Shown: positions 1 to 9,415 of the stretch, in pieces
How positions within the stretch are numbered: the first letter of the stretch is position 1
Layout of the letters: each line of letters starts with the position of its first letter
Assembly: GCA_026708185.1 (NCBI GenBank)
Contig: JAPOVK010000051.1
Span: forward strand, 109,282 to 173,281
From: Gammaproteobacteria bacterium
GTDB lineage: Bacteria; Pseudomonadota; Gammaproteobacteria; Pseudomonadales; Azotimanducaceae
Length of the DNA: 64,000 bases
Direction: 5' to 3'
Program-made: the position numbers and the translations under genes
Notes under the pieces: model-generated
Databases searched by the model: none
Told to the model about the DNA's origin: nothing
The model's input: only the letters and a program-made list of their open reading frames with translations

Positions 1-908
1 TGCTCAACCACCTCAGGCGTTGCCGCGCGCACCATGTCCGTCGTGACGGGACTTGACGGGGCGGCGTTCCAGACCTGGTAGCCCCACTCCTGGATGAAGT
101 AGGGGAAGTTCTGCGCGGCGCTCAAGATCTCGTCGACGGCCCCGCCCTCGAACGTCACGCCTTCGGCCTCGGCGGGCTTCACCAACGCTGCTCGGGCGTC
201 TTCTGCCTCCAGCGACCCGATCTCCGGATAGTCAAAGAGGCGCTCGGAATACGACTTCGCCTTGCCCGCCAATGCGGCGACTTGCGGAAGGCCTGCCCCC
301 ATGAAGAGAAACGGAAGGTTCTCCTGCGCGATCTCATGGCATGCCACGATCACGGCGGCGAGTTCCTCCGACGACAGATACTGGATCTCGTCGACGAACA
401 GACCGACGGCCGTCTCGCGTTCCGCAGCCGCCCTTGCCATGGCCACGAGAAGCGGGGGCAGATCCTGCTCGAGATTGCCGGTGTCGCCTTCGCCCGGAGT
501 CACATCGACGCCGAATCCGAAATCGCCCACGGTCACCTTGAACGCCTTCGCGAAATTCCCCAGCACGCCTGCCGCACGGTGCAGGTGGTGGCTTGCGGCA
601 CGGCGCAGATCGAGGGAGTAGAGCGTGCGGCGCAACTCGGGCGCGAGCAGCTCGGGTAGATTGCCCCCTTCAGGCGCCTCCATCCGGATCGTGCAGAAAC
701 CCTTGTCGTCAGCCAAGACCCGCAGCCGATTCAGCAGAACGGTCTTGCCGACGCCCCGCAGACCGAGGAGTATCAACCCCTTCGCCGGGCGCCCGGCGAG
801 CACGCGGCCCATGTCCAGCGATGCGTTGCCGAGCAACGTCTCGCGCCCGGCAAGTTCGTGCGGCTGGAGGCCGGCACCCGGCACGTACGGATTCGAAAAC
901 CGATCCAT
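1..908 (-). CDS. AAA-type ATP-binding protein (3' end outside window)
   Basis: This is a P-loop ATPase of the ORC/archaeal-ATPase-like AAA class. It starts at the ATG ending at 908 and stays open to the window edge, giving 302 residues without a stop. Walker A is GLRGVGKT at residues 49-56 and Walker B is LFVDE at about 170-174, followed by IQYLSSEE as in ATPases of this class. The N-terminus (NPYVPGAGLQP) is the segment that usually precedes the P-loop in this family. Such proteins often carry a C-terminal winged helix, which would lie outside the window. The substrate or partner cannot be told from sequence. It is transcribed away from the repeat-rich control region just upstream. Confidence 0.8.
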   Translation of the reverse strand, partial: MDRFSNPYVPGAGLQPHELAGRETLLGNASLDMGRVLAGRPAKGLILLGLRGVGKTVLLNRLRVLADDKGFCTIRMEAPEGGNLPELLAPELRRTLYSLDLRRAASHHLHRAAGVLGNFAKAFKVTVGDFGFGVDVTPGEGDTGNLEQDLPPLLVAMARAAAERETAVGLFVDEIQYLSSEELAAVIVACHEIAQENLPFLFMGAGLPQVAALAGKAKSYSERLFDYPEIGSLEAEDARAALVKPAEAEGVTFEGGAVDEILSAAQNFPYFIQEWGYQVWNAAPSSPVTTDMVRAATPEVVE

Positions 909-928
909 GAGGCGACTCTAGCACAGAG

Positions 929-987
929 CTTTAACGGGATTAACGGGATTAACAGAAATCTTGTTAATACAAGAAAACTCGTTAAAG
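929..987. promoter_or_regulatory. Iteron-like repeats inside an inverted repeat, upstream of the ATPase gene
   Basis: Directly visible: two copies of TTAACGGGA in tandem (931-948) followed by a partial third (TTAACAGAA, 949-957), bounded by a perfect 8-bp inverted repeat CTTTAACG (929-936) and CGTTAAAG (980-987), with another GTTAA between. The tract is AT-rich against a GC-rich background and begins 20 bp upstream of the ATPase start, so it probably holds that gene's promoter and operator. No binding protein is identifiable. Confidence 0.5.
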
Positions 988-1102
988 TCTCCGCGGTCCT
1001 CGCGAGTCGTTTTTCGCCCACGCCTAGCGGGCCGCAACGGCGACTCCCGCCAAGGGTCGCTAGAATAACGCTCAGGAGCAACGAAACCTCCGCGGAGCGC
1101 CG

Positions 1103-1849
1103 ATGGCCGAAGACATCCTGCCGCTCAAGGGCACGATCGCGAACCTCAACTGGTTCGACAGGCAGCGCAAGCACTACGAGACACCGGATCAGATCGCGCG
1201 GCGGTTCCGTCTGCCGGACGATGCCGGCATGCGCGCCTTTTGCGGTGGTGCTGCCGCCGTGCAGGGCCGAGACACCGTGCAGTTCATCCGCCGGGCACCG
1301 GGTACGCCCGACGGCACCTGGTCGTCGCTGTTCGCGGACCCCGCAAACGCCGCGCTTTGGCTCTTCGGCGTGGATTGGGAGCTTCGTCCGGACGGAAAGT
1401 TCGAGCTACCCCAGGCCAGTGAAGGCATGGCCCGGGAAGGCCGCATCACTGAACTCGAACCCGGCCGGCTGGTCGCGTTGTCCTCGCCGAGCGGCGGCGT
1501 GACACGATTCGAGATGCAGGACGCGAGCGGTAGCGCGCGCGCCCGGCGAGACGTTCCGAACTACGCGGGCCCGATCACGGAGTTCCGGCTCACCGATCGC
1601 GTGCCGGAAGGCGCAGGGGTTCCGGATCAACTGCACGAGACGACGTCAGAGCGGATCGCCCAGCCCGGCGGCGCCGGCACGCATTGCGTGGGCGTGGTCG
1701 CCGACTGGCATCGGGCCGCCACGCTGTTCCAGCAACTGGCCTTCGCCGAGGCGAAGCAGTATTGGCCGCCCGAACTCGCCGTCGGCCTCGACCTCGAAGC
1801 CCTGGTGGCGGCCTACGCAAAGCTCCTGGCGGCATACCACGCCGGTTGA
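1103..1849 (+). CDS. Protein of unknown function (248 aa)
   Basis: I do not recognise this family. The ATG has GGAG five bases upstream. The product looks soluble, with no signal peptide or membrane segment, and is rich in short aromatic motifs (NWFDRQRKHYETPD near the N-terminus, LWLFGVDWEL around residue 90). The C-terminal third is helical and ends AAYAKLLAAYHAG. A near-consensus -10 hexamer (TAGAAT, 1061-1066) lies upstream, but I see no convincing -35. It is divergent from the ATPase gene, and a functional link to it is unproven. Codon use matches the surrounding genes, so it is very likely a real gene. Confidence 0.75.
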   Translation: MAEDILPLKGTIANLNWFDRQRKHYETPDQIARRFRLPDDAGMRAFCGGAAAVQGRDTVQFIRRAPGTPDGTWSSLFADPANAALWLFGVDWELRPDGKFELPQASEGMAREGRITELEPGRLVALSSPSGGVTRFEMQDASGSARARRDVPNYAGPITEFRLTDRVPEGAGVPDQLHETTSERIAQPGGAGTHCVGVVADWHRAATLFQQLAFAEAKQYWPPELAVGLDLEALVAAYAKLLAAYHAG

Positions 1850-1880
1850 CTTGCTCCGCCGCGAGGCGTAAGAGGGCCGC

Positions 1881-2255
1881 ATGGGAAAGACGCGCGTCGT
1901 TCTGGCATGGCTCCTGGGGGCTTCGACCGCCTTCGCCGGCGCCGTCTGCGCCTGCGAGGTGTCCGCGCTCGAGGGCACCGACGCGCCGCACGCCCACCAT
2001 GCGCCGTCAAGCGATGCCGGCCACTGCATCCAAGCCGACGACTGCGCCGAGTGCGGACTCACCGGTCCGGCCGCGGACCGTCAGATCGGATTGACACCGG
2101 CGTCGGCAGCGGCACCGGACGACGCGCTGGAAATCGACGCACCGGTGCAGGTGGCACCACGCCGATACGACCGCCTGACCCATGACCCACCGCCTCGGCT
2201 GCCCCTGCGAGCCGCCGATACCGCCGTGCACCGTTTCGACATCCTGCTGAACTAG
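1881..2255 (+). CDS. Small secreted Cys/His-rich protein, CzcI-like leader of the metal efflux operon
   Basis: This 124-residue protein has a clear signal peptide (MGKTRVVLAWLLGASTAFAG). The mature part holds metal-ligand clusters: CAC, HAHH, then GHC, DDC and C within about 25 residues. Small periplasmic proteins with a HxHH-C-C pattern, such as CzcI of Cupriavidus, commonly precede heavy-metal RND efflux genes, and here the outer-membrane factor gene follows about 100 bp downstream on the same strand. I infer a periplasmic metal-binding or regulatory role. Sequence identity to CzcI itself is not established, so no symbol is given. Confidence 0.65.
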   Translation: MGKTRVVLAWLLGASTAFAGAVCACEVSALEGTDAPHAHHAPSSDAGHCIQADDCAECGLTGPAADRQIGLTPASAAAPDDALEIDAPVQVAPRRYDRLTHDPPPRLPLRAADTAVHRFDILLN

Positions 2256-2361
2256 ACCCCTCGCCTCGGGCCGCGCCACCCGCGGCATCTCTCCGCTCAA
2301 GTCCACGCGAGCCGTACCTGGCTGGCACCGGCCTTGACAACCCACCTTGTCGGAGAAGGCG

Positions 2362-3690
2362 ATGAGAACCTGGACTACCGTAGCGCATGCCTGCGCTTGG
2401 CTGGCCTTGACGACGCCAGCAGTCGCGGGCCACGGCTCGACCACGCCGGCGTATACGAGTCATGGCGACCCGGCGCTCGGCGCGCTGATCACCGAGACGC
2501 TGGCGCGCAATCCGCGAATCCAGCAAGTCGGGGCGCGGCACGTCGCCGCCCGACACGGCGTGCGCCAGGCGACGGCGCTCCCGGATCCCATGCTCACGTT
2601 CACGCGGCATGTCGCGCCTGTCGAGACGCGCCTCGGACCGCAGATCAACGGCGTCGCCCTTCGCCAAGACCTGCCTTGGTTCGGCAAGCGCACCGAACGC
2701 GGCCAAGTCGCCGAATGGGAGGCCAGCGCCACCAAGCACGACATCGACGCGGTAACCGCGGAGACGGTTCGGCAGGTCAAGCACGCCTACTTCGAACTCG
2801 GCTACCTCGACCGCGCGGTCGACATCGCCGACGAGGAGTCGCAACTGCTACGCCACTACGAAACCTTGGCGCGCGCACGCTATTCGCAAGGCGTCGGCTT
2901 CCAGCAGGCCGTCGTCAAGCTACAGGCGGAGATCACCCGCGTGCTCACCCGCCGGCATGAGTTCCGCCGCCAGCGCGTCGAGGCCGAAAGCGTCCTGAAC
3001 GCTCTCAGAGACCGGCCGGTGGACCTAGCCCTGCCGAAGGTAGGGCTCGAAGCTCGCCCGCCGTTCGAGATCGAACATGACCGACTCGCCAGTCTCGGAC
3101 GCGAGCACCGCGCCGAGGTCCGCGCCGCCAAGGCGCGAATCCAAGGCGCCGAGAGCGCCGTGCGACTGTCGCGGCGCGCCCACTGGCCGGATGTCGTCGT
3201 CGGTGCTTCCTGGGGAGAGATCGAGGGTCGCCGCGACGCGGCGGGCCGCGCCCAGCCACCGGTGGACAACGGCCAAGACGTCTTCAGCGTCTCGCTGGGT
3301 GTCAACATCCCTATCTACCAGTCGGCCCTGAAGGCCGGGACCGCAGCTGCCGCCGCCCGCGTTCGCGCCGCCGAACGGGCGCACCGGGAAGCCCTCAGGC
3401 GTGTCGACCAGGAAGTCCGCACGGCCACCTCCGACCTCGTCGCGATCGACGACCAGATCGGCCTCCTCGAGCGCGCGCTGCTGCCGCAGGCCGAGCAAGC
3501 ACTCAGCACCACCGAAGAGGCGTACACGGCGGGCACGGTCGGCGTGCTCGAGTTGCTGGACAGCGAGGAAGTGCTACTCGACGTCCGGCTCGGGCTCGCC
3601 CGCCTGCAGGCCGACTACATGCAGGCGTTGGCCGACCTCGAACGGGCGATCGGCACGGCGTTGCCGCGAACGACGGGAGCAAGACCATGA
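2362..3690 (+). CDS. cusC: CusC-type outer-membrane factor of a Cu/Ag efflux system
   Basis: This is a TolC/CusC-family protein (442 aa) forming the outer-membrane channel of a tripartite heavy-metal exporter. I chose the ATG at 2362 because GGAGAAGG lies just upstream; an in-frame TTG at 2347 is less likely. A signal peptide is present (MRTWTTVAHACAWLALTTPAVAG). The rest shows two long helical repeats typical of outer-membrane efflux proteins, including RVRAAERAHREALRRVDQEVRTA and the YTAGTVGVLELLDSEE segment near the C-terminus. It overlaps the adaptor gene by 4 bp (ATGA), so translation is probably coupled. Confidence 0.88.
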   Translation: MRTWTTVAHACAWLALTTPAVAGHGSTTPAYTSHGDPALGALITETLARNPRIQQVGARHVAARHGVRQATALPDPMLTFTRHVAPVETRLGPQINGVALRQDLPWFGKRTERGQVAEWEASATKHDIDAVTAETVRQVKHAYFELGYLDRAVDIADEESQLLRHYETLARARYSQGVGFQQAVVKLQAEITRVLTRRHEFRRQRVEAESVLNALRDRPVDLALPKVGLEARPPFEIEHDRLASLGREHRAEVRAAKARIQGAESAVRLSRRAHWPDVVVGASWGEIEGRRDAAGRAQPPVDNGQDVFSVSLGVNIPIYQSALKAGTAAAAARVRAAERAHREALRRVDQEVRTATSDLVAIDDQIGLLERALLPQAEQALSTTEEAYTAGTVGVLELLDSEEVLLDVRLGLARLQADYMQALADLERAIGTALPRTTGARP

Positions 3691-5006
3691 AACTACGTAC
3701 GAAGCTGATCCTCGGCGTGGGCGCCGGATTAGGCGTGGCGGCTGCAGTCCTCGTCCTCAATCCGCCATCCGAGTGGTTCCGCGACCCCCCCGCGCCGCGC
3801 GCGACGACGGTCGCCGAGGCCGAAGTGGACGCATCACTCTACACCTGCGGCATGCACCCGGACGTCATCCGGCACGAACCGGGAACATGCCCGATCTGCG
3901 GCATGAGACTGGTCCGCAAAACCCAGACCGAAGCCGACACCGGCGGCGTGCGGGTCAGCCAGCAGTTCCTGCAGAACTTCGCCGTGCGCACCGCGCCGGT
4001 GGAGCGTCGCGACCTGCCCATCACGATCCGTACGGTCGGCGAGTTGGCGCACAACGAGGAGAAGGTCTTCTCGGTTAACACGAAGTTCGAAGGCTGGATC
4101 GAGAGCGCCCGGGTGAACAACGTCGGCGAGTTCGTCACCGCGGGCGATCCGCTGTTCGAAATCTACAGTCCGCAACTCGTCACCACCGCGCGCGAATTCC
4201 TCGCCGCCATGGACTACGTGGCTCGCCTGGAACGTGACCGCGCCTACCCGGAAGCCGTGCAACGGGCGAAGTCGCTGCTCGACGCCGCGCGCGAACGCCT
4301 GGCCTATTGGGACATGTCGCCCGCGCAGATCGACGCCCTCGCGGCGGCCAAGTCGGCACCGCGCACGATCACCTTCCACTCGCCCGCGTCGGGCGTGGTC
4401 GTGGACAAGATGGGCGACTCCCTCGACGGCATGAAGCTCGGGCCCGGCATGACGGTTCTCAAGATCGCCGACCACACCACGCTGTGGGCGGAAGCGGATT
4501 TCTACGAGGAGGATCTGCGCCACGTACACGTGGGCAGCCAGGCGACGATCACCGCGGCTGCGTTCCCGGAGCGCCGCTGGGAAGGCAGCGTGCTGTTCTT
4601 CCGCTCCGCCGTCAACGCCGAGACGCGCACCCTGACCGCGTTCATCGAAGTGGCCAACGACGACCTCGTTCTGAGACCGCGCATGTACGTCGACGTCGTG
4701 CTGCACGTGGACGACTTGCCGGATGCCACGACGATCCCGGCGGAGTCCGTCCTGCACAGTGGCGAGCGCACCGTTGCGATCGTCGCCCGAGCCGACGGCG
4801 CCTTCGAACCCCGGGAGGTCGAACTCGGCATCCGATCCGGCGAGTTGCAGCAGGTGACCGCAGGCTTGGGCGTGGGGGAGCGCGTGGTGGTGTCTTCGCA
4901 GTTCCTCATCGACTCGGAGAGCAATCTCCGTGCGGCGATCGGTCAACTCCTGCGCGGCGACGGCGAACAGGCCCCGGATGCCGCCATGCCGCACCACCAC
5001 CATTGA
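3687..5006 (+). CDS. cusB: CusB-type periplasmic adaptor with heavy-metal-binding domain
   Basis: This membrane fusion protein (439 aa) links the inner-membrane pump to the outer-membrane channel. An N-terminal signal/anchor segment (LILGVGAGLGVAAAVLVLN) is followed at residues 51-75 by a heavy-metal-binding domain, YTCGMHPDVIRHEPGTC then PICGM, as found fused to CusB and CopA proteins. A barrel-sandwich, helical hairpin and beta-barrel organisation follows, with FHSPASGVVVDKMGDSLDG and LWAEADFYEEDLRHVHVG recognisable. The C-terminus ends in a run of four histidines (MPHHHH), which could add metal affinity. It lies between cusC (4-bp overlap) and cusA (17-bp gap). Confidence 0.9.
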   Translation: MKLRTKLILGVGAGLGVAAAVLVLNPPSEWFRDPPAPRATTVAEAEVDASLYTCGMHPDVIRHEPGTCPICGMRLVRKTQTEADTGGVRVSQQFLQNFAVRTAPVERRDLPITIRTVGELAHNEEKVFSVNTKFEGWIESARVNNVGEFVTAGDPLFEIYSPQLVTTAREFLAAMDYVARLERDRAYPEAVQRAKSLLDAARERLAYWDMSPAQIDALAAAKSAPRTITFHSPASGVVVDKMGDSLDGMKLGPGMTVLKIADHTTLWAEADFYEEDLRHVHVGSQATITAAAFPERRWEGSVLFFRSAVNAETRTLTAFIEVANDDLVLRPRMYVDVVLHVDDLPDATTIPAESVLHSGERTVAIVARADGAFEPREVELGIRSGELQQVTAGLGVGERVVVSSQFLIDSESNLRAAIGQLLRGDGEQAPDAAMPHHHH

Positions 5007-5023
5007 GCGCGTAGGGGAAAGCC

Positions 5024-8000
5024 GTGCTGGAACGAGTCATCGACTGGTCCATCGAGAACCGCGTCCTCATCATCCTCGCGGCTCTGCTGACCGCCCTGGT
5101 TGGCATCTACTCGCTGTCACGGACGCCGCTTGACGCCATCCCCGACCTGTCGGACGTCCAAGTCATCGTCTACACCGAGTACCCCGGCCAGGCACCGCGG
5201 ATCGTCGAGGACCAGGTGACCTACCCGCTGACCACGCAACTGCTCGCCGCGCCGTTCGCGAAGGTCGTGCGCGGGTACTCCTTCTTCGGCTTCTCCTTCG
5301 TCTACGTCATCTTTGAAGACGGCACCGACCTCTACTGGGCCCGTGGGCGCGTCCTCGAGACCCTGAGCCACGTGGCCCGACAGTTGCCTCCAGGCGTCAC
5401 CCCCACCCTCGGTCCGGACGCGACAGGCGTCGGCTGGGCCTTCATGTACGCGCTCAAGTCGGACCGCCACGACCTGGCGGAGTTGCGGTCCATCCAGGAC
5501 TACTACCTCAAGTACGAACTGACCAGCGTCCCCGGCGTCTCGGAAGTCGCCAGCATCGGCGGATTCGTCAGGCAGTACCAGGTCACCGTGGATCCGAACC
5601 GCCTGCGCGCCTACGGCATTCCGCTCTCGCGCATCCGCACCGCGATCGAAGATAGCAACAGCGACGTCGGCGGGCGCCTGCTCGAGGTCTCCGAAAAGGA
5701 ATTCATGATCCGCGGACAGGGGTTGATCGAGTCCCTGGACGACATACGCGCGATCGCCTTGGGCGTCAATGCCGCGGGTACGCCGATCCTGCTCGAGGAC
5801 CTAGCCGAGGTCGGCGTCGGTCCGGAGATGCGCCGTGGTGTCGCCGAGTGGAACGGCGAGGGCGAGACCGTCGGCGGCATCGTCGTGGTACGCCACGGCG
5901 AAGGCACGCTCGCGGTCATCCGCGACGTCAAGGCCAAGCTCGAGGCCGCCAAGGCTGGCCTCCCGGACGGCGTGACGATCGAGGTCGCCTACGACCGGAC
6001 CGCGTTGATCGAGCGCGCGGTGACCAGCCTCGGCATCAGCCTCGGCCAGCAACTGTTGATCGTGAGCCTGGTGTGCATCGCGTTCCTGTTCCACGTCAGG
6101 AGCGGCATGGTCGCCATCATCACCTTGCCGCTCGGCATCCTGATCGCCTTCATCGTCATGACCGCGCAAGGCGTGAACGTCAACATCATGTCGCTGGGCG
6201 GCATCGCGGTGGCGATCGGCACGATGGTCGACGCCGGCATCGTGATGGTGGAGAACGCCCATCGGCACCTTGTGGAAGCGCGTGGAAGACGGCCGCACTG
6301 GGAAGTGATCGCCGCGGCGACCAAGGAGGTCGGGCCCACGCTGTTCTTCGCCCTGTTGGTGATCACCGTGTCGTTCCTGCCTGTCTTCGCCCTCGAGGCG
6401 CAGGAAGGTCGGCTGTTCAAGCCGCTCGCTTTCGCGAAGACCTACGCGATGGCAGCGGCGGCCTTGCTCGCCGTGACGCTCACCCCCGTGCTCGTCGGCT
6501 ACTGGGTCAAGGGGCACCGCCTCGCGGGCGGCGAACGCGGCGGACCCCACATGCTGCAGTTCGGCTTGGCGCTCTTCGCGTTGGCCCGGGTCGTGCGACC
6601 GGTGCTGAGCGCCGCCTTGCGGTTCCGATTCGCGGTCGTCGGTCTCGCCGTGGCCGGGCTCGCCGTGACCGTCATCCCGTTCACGCGCCTCGGCACGGAG
6701 TTCATGCCATCGCTCTGGGAGGGCGACCTGCTGTACATGCCAACCACGCTACCGGGGATCTCCATCACCAAGGCCAGCGAAGTGCTGCAACAGACCGACC
6801 GCATCATCCGCACGTTTCCCGAGGTCGAAAACGTCTTCGGCAAGGTCGGACGCGCCGACACCGCCACCGATCCCGCGCCGCTGTCCATGATCGAAACCAC
6901 CATCGTCCTGAAGCCGGAGGCCGAGTGGCGCCAAGGCATGACGCCTGAGGCGCTGATCGACGAACTCGACGCCGCCATCCGCGTGCCCGGCCTCACCAAC
7001 GCCTGGACCATGCCGATCAGGACCCGCATCGACATGCTCTCGACCGGCATCAAGACCCCCGTGGGGGTCAAGATCGCCGGTCCCGATCTTGGCGAACTCG
7101 AACGCCTCGGGAGGAGGATCGAAGCTGTCGTCAGGGATCTCCCCGGCACCCGCGGCGCCTACGCGGAACGCGTCATGGGCGGCAACTATCTCGACGTCAA
7201 AGTGGACCGCACGGCTATCGCCCGATACGGCTTGACCGTGCGCGACGTCCAGGAGGTCGTGCAGACGGCGATCGGCGGCGTGAACGTGACGACCACCGTC
7301 GAAGGCCTGGAGCGCTATCCCGTCAACCTGCGCTACGGGCGCGAGCTCAGAGACGACCTGCCGGCGTTGCGCGCGGCGCTCGTCCCCACCGCGTCGGGGG
7401 CGCAGATTCCGCTCGGCCGCCTGGCGAGCATCGAGTACACCGTCGGTCCGCCAAGTATCAAGAGCGAGAACGCGAAGCCCAACGCCTGGGTTTACGTCGA
7501 TACGGACTCCGACGACCTGGGGTACTACGTCGACACGGCCCGAGCAGCGGTTGCCGACGCGGTCGACGTGCCGCCCGGCTACACGATCACGTGGAGCGGA
7601 CAGTACGAGTACCTCGAGCGCGCGCAGGCCCGACTGGCCGTTGTCATACCGGCGACCCTCCTCCTGATCGCCGCGATCATCTACGTCAGCCGCCGCTCGC
7701 TCACCGAGACGCTGCTGGTCCTGCTCGGCACGCCGTTCGCCCTGATCGGCGCCGTCTGGCTGCTCTACTGGTTGGACTACAACCTTAGCGTCGCCGTCTG
7801 GGTGGGCATCATCGCCCTCGCCGGGCTCTACGCCGAAACCGTCACCGTCCTGCTGCTGTATCTCAACGTCGCCGTCGGCGATGCCGCCAAGCGCGGCGAA
7901 CTGCGCGACCGCAGCGCACTCGCGGAGGCCATCATCGCCGGCACTGCGAAACGGGTCAGGCCCGTGCTGATGACCATCGCTACCGACGTCGTGGGCCTGT

Positions 8001-8161
8001 TGCCGATCATGTGGAGCGCCGGTGCGGGTGCGGACGTGATGAAGCGCATCGCGGCGCCCCTGGTGGGCGGCGTGCTGACGGCCGGCCTAGTGGTCCTACT
8101 GGTCTTCCCCGCCGTGTTCTACTGGTGGAAAGCCCGCGACCTACCGATGCGCAACGCCTAA
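5024..8161 (+). CDS. cusA: CusA-type HME-RND efflux pump (copper/silver)
   Basis: This inner-membrane proton-driven RND transporter has 1045 aa, the family's normal size, with a GTG start. The transmembrane signature AIGTMVDAGIVMVENAHRHL is the CusA form rather than the CzcA form. The three methionines that bind Cu(I)/Ag(I) in E. coli CusA (573, 623, 672) have counterparts at 572 (LLYMP), 622 (APLSMIETT) and 671 (RIDMLSTG), which supports a monovalent copper/silver substrate. Two RND halves with about 12 membrane segments are evident. It is the last gene of the efflux operon and runs tail to tail into the phytase-like gene with a 2-bp gap. No metal-responsive regulator gene is seen nearby. 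Confidence 0.93.
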   Translation: MLERVIDWSIENRVLIILAALLTALVGIYSLSRTPLDAIPDLSDVQVIVYTEYPGQAPRIVEDQVTYPLTTQLLAAPFAKVVRGYSFFGFSFVYVIFEDGTDLYWARGRVLETLSHVARQLPPGVTPTLGPDATGVGWAFMYALKSDRHDLAELRSIQDYYLKYELTSVPGVSEVASIGGFVRQYQVTVDPNRLRAYGIPLSRIRTAIEDSNSDVGGRLLEVSEKEFMIRGQGLIESLDDIRAIALGVNAAGTPILLEDLAEVGVGPEMRRGVAEWNGEGETVGGIVVVRHGEGTLAVIRDVKAKLEAAKAGLPDGVTIEVAYDRTALIERAVTSLGISLGQQLLIVSLVCIAFLFHVRSGMVAIITLPLGILIAFIVMTAQGVNVNIMSLGGIAVAIGTMVDAGIVMVENAHRHLVEARGRRPHWEVIAAATKEVGPTLFFALLVITVSFLPVFALEAQEGRLFKPLAFAKTYAMAAAALLAVTLTPVLVGYWVKGHRLAGGERGGPHMLQFGLALFALARVVRPVLSAALRFRFAVVGLAVAGLAVTVIPFTRLGTEFMPSLWEGDLLYMPTTLPGISITKASEVLQQTDRIIRTFPEVENVFGKVGRADTATDPAPLSMIETTIVLKPEAEWRQGMTPEALIDELDAAIRVPGLTNAWTMPIRTRIDMLSTGIKTPVGVKIAGPDLGELERLGRRIEAVVRDLPGTRGAYAERVMGGNYLDVKVDRTAIARYGLTVRDVQEVVQTAIGGVNVTTTVEGLERYPVNLRYGRELRDDLPALRAALVPTASGAQIPLGRLASIEYTVGPPSIKSENAKPNAWVYVDTDSDDLGYYVDTARAAVADAVDVPPGYTITWSGQYEYLERAQARLAVVIPATLLLIAAIIYVSRRSLTETLLVLLGTPFALIGAVWLLYWLDYNLSVAVWVGIIALAGLYAETVTVLLLYLNVAVGDAAKRGELRDRSALAEAIIAGTAKRVRPVLMTIATDVVGLLPIMWSAGAGADVMKRIAAPLVGGVLTAGLVVLLVFPAVFYWWKARDLPMRNA

Positions 8162-8163
8162 CG

Positions 8164-9360
8164 TCAGTCGAGCTCCAGCGCGGCGGCCACGTCGGCCCAG
8201 GACACGTACTTGAAGTTCTGGTTCTGCTTCTCGCCTGCAGAATCCACGTTGTAGCCGTCCTGGACGACGAGCAGGCCCTGTGGGTAGTCCGCACCGACGG
8301 GCATGGCGACGACGTCGATGCCATCGGTCTCGCCGGCGCCGTCAATCGCTTCACCGTCGGCGACCCGGAACGTCCCGCGGTAGGCGTGCGGCGGTGACCG
8401 GTCGAAGACCACGTACGTCCAGTTACCTTGGCTCGAGGCGACCAGGTAGCCGGCCTCCGGGGCGGCGTCGGGCGGCGCATAGATCGCGAGGCCCTCGACA
8501 TCGGCGGTCAGGCGATGCGGACTGTCGGGGTCGGGTGCCTCGGCCTCCTCCTCCGGTCGCACGGTCGCGATGAGTTGCTTCGCTTCCGCCGCATCGTCCG
8601 GCTCGGCGCCGAGCCGCCAGACGCCTACGCCTTCCTCGCCGATGTAGAGCACGCCGTTCGAATCGTCGGCGACGCACCCTTCCGGTTGCGTTTCCGTGTG
8701 GATCGTCCGCACACGCTCGCCGCGCAGCTTGCCCGTACCGGCGTCGGCCAGGTGCCACTGCGCTGCACCGCCCGCCTTGTCGGTGGCGATCGCATACAAG
8801 GCCCCACCTTTAAGGCTGCGGTACAGGCAGAAGCCGTAGGGATCGTCCAAGTCCGCCGGAATCGGCGCGGCCAGGAGATCGGTCAACGCACCGGTCTCTT
8901 GATCCAATGCCCAGACATCGATCGTGTTCGTGGTGCGGTTCGTGCCGCCCACGACAACCACCTGCACGCCCGAGACCTCGACCGTTCGCAAATCGACATT
9001 GTTGACCCGGCCCGCGTCCACGCGGCCGTGCCGGGCACCGGCCAAGTCGTACACCTCCAAGCCACGGCGCTTGTTCGTGCCCACCACCCAACTCGCGGCG
9101 GGATTGCGTTGGTTGATCCAGATCGCCGGATCGTCGGCGGCATCGGAGCCGTCGATGACCGGCACGGTCTCCGCGAATGGCAGAACCGGGACGGCATCCG
9201 CCGGCAAAGCGAGCGGATCGGTGTCGTAGAACAGCGTGATGATCACGTCACGCGCGGCCGTTTCCACGTCGCACGCGGGCAGCATCGTCATCGTCGCCGC
9301 CAAAGCGACGCCGCCGATGATCCGGCCGCTCCCCGAAAGAAACTTGGCTCGTCTGGACAT
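8164..9360 (-). CDS. Beta-propeller phytase-like lipoprotein
   Basis: This 398-aa protein resembles the 3-phytase/beta-propeller phytase family, which releases phosphate from myo-inositol hexakisphosphate with calcium. Family motifs visible are ADDPAIWIN near residue 75, ADVEGLAIY around 275 and GIDVVAMP...YPQGLLVVQDG near the C-terminus. The ATG at 9360 is preferred; longer frames would run into the divergent CoA-transferase gene. The N-terminus has SRRAKFL followed by a hydrophobic stretch and a lipobox (LPAC), so it is probably a lipoprotein. Whether it acts on phytate is inferred only from family membership. Confidence 0.8.
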   Translation of the reverse strand: MSRRAKFLSGSGRIIGGVALAATMTMLPACDVETAARDVIITLFYDTDPLALPADAVPVLPFAETVPVIDGSDAADDPAIWINQRNPAASWVVGTNKRRGLEVYDLAGARHGRVDAGRVNNVDLRTVEVSGVQVVVVGGTNRTTNTIDVWALDQETGALTDLLAAPIPADLDDPYGFCLYRSLKGGALYAIATDKAGGAAQWHLADAGTGKLRGERVRTIHTETQPEGCVADDSNGVLYIGEEGVGVWRLGAEPDDAAEAKQLIATVRPEEEAEAPDPDSPHRLTADVEGLAIYAPPDAAPEAGYLVASSQGNWTYVVFDRSPPHAYRGTFRVADGEAIDGAGETDGIDVVAMPVGADYPQGLLVVQDGYNVDSAGEKQNQNFKYVSWADVAAALELD

Positions 9361-9415
9361 GCACCGCACGCTATCACATGCGCGGTAGGAAGACCGTGAG
9401 CTAACATCGCCCGCC

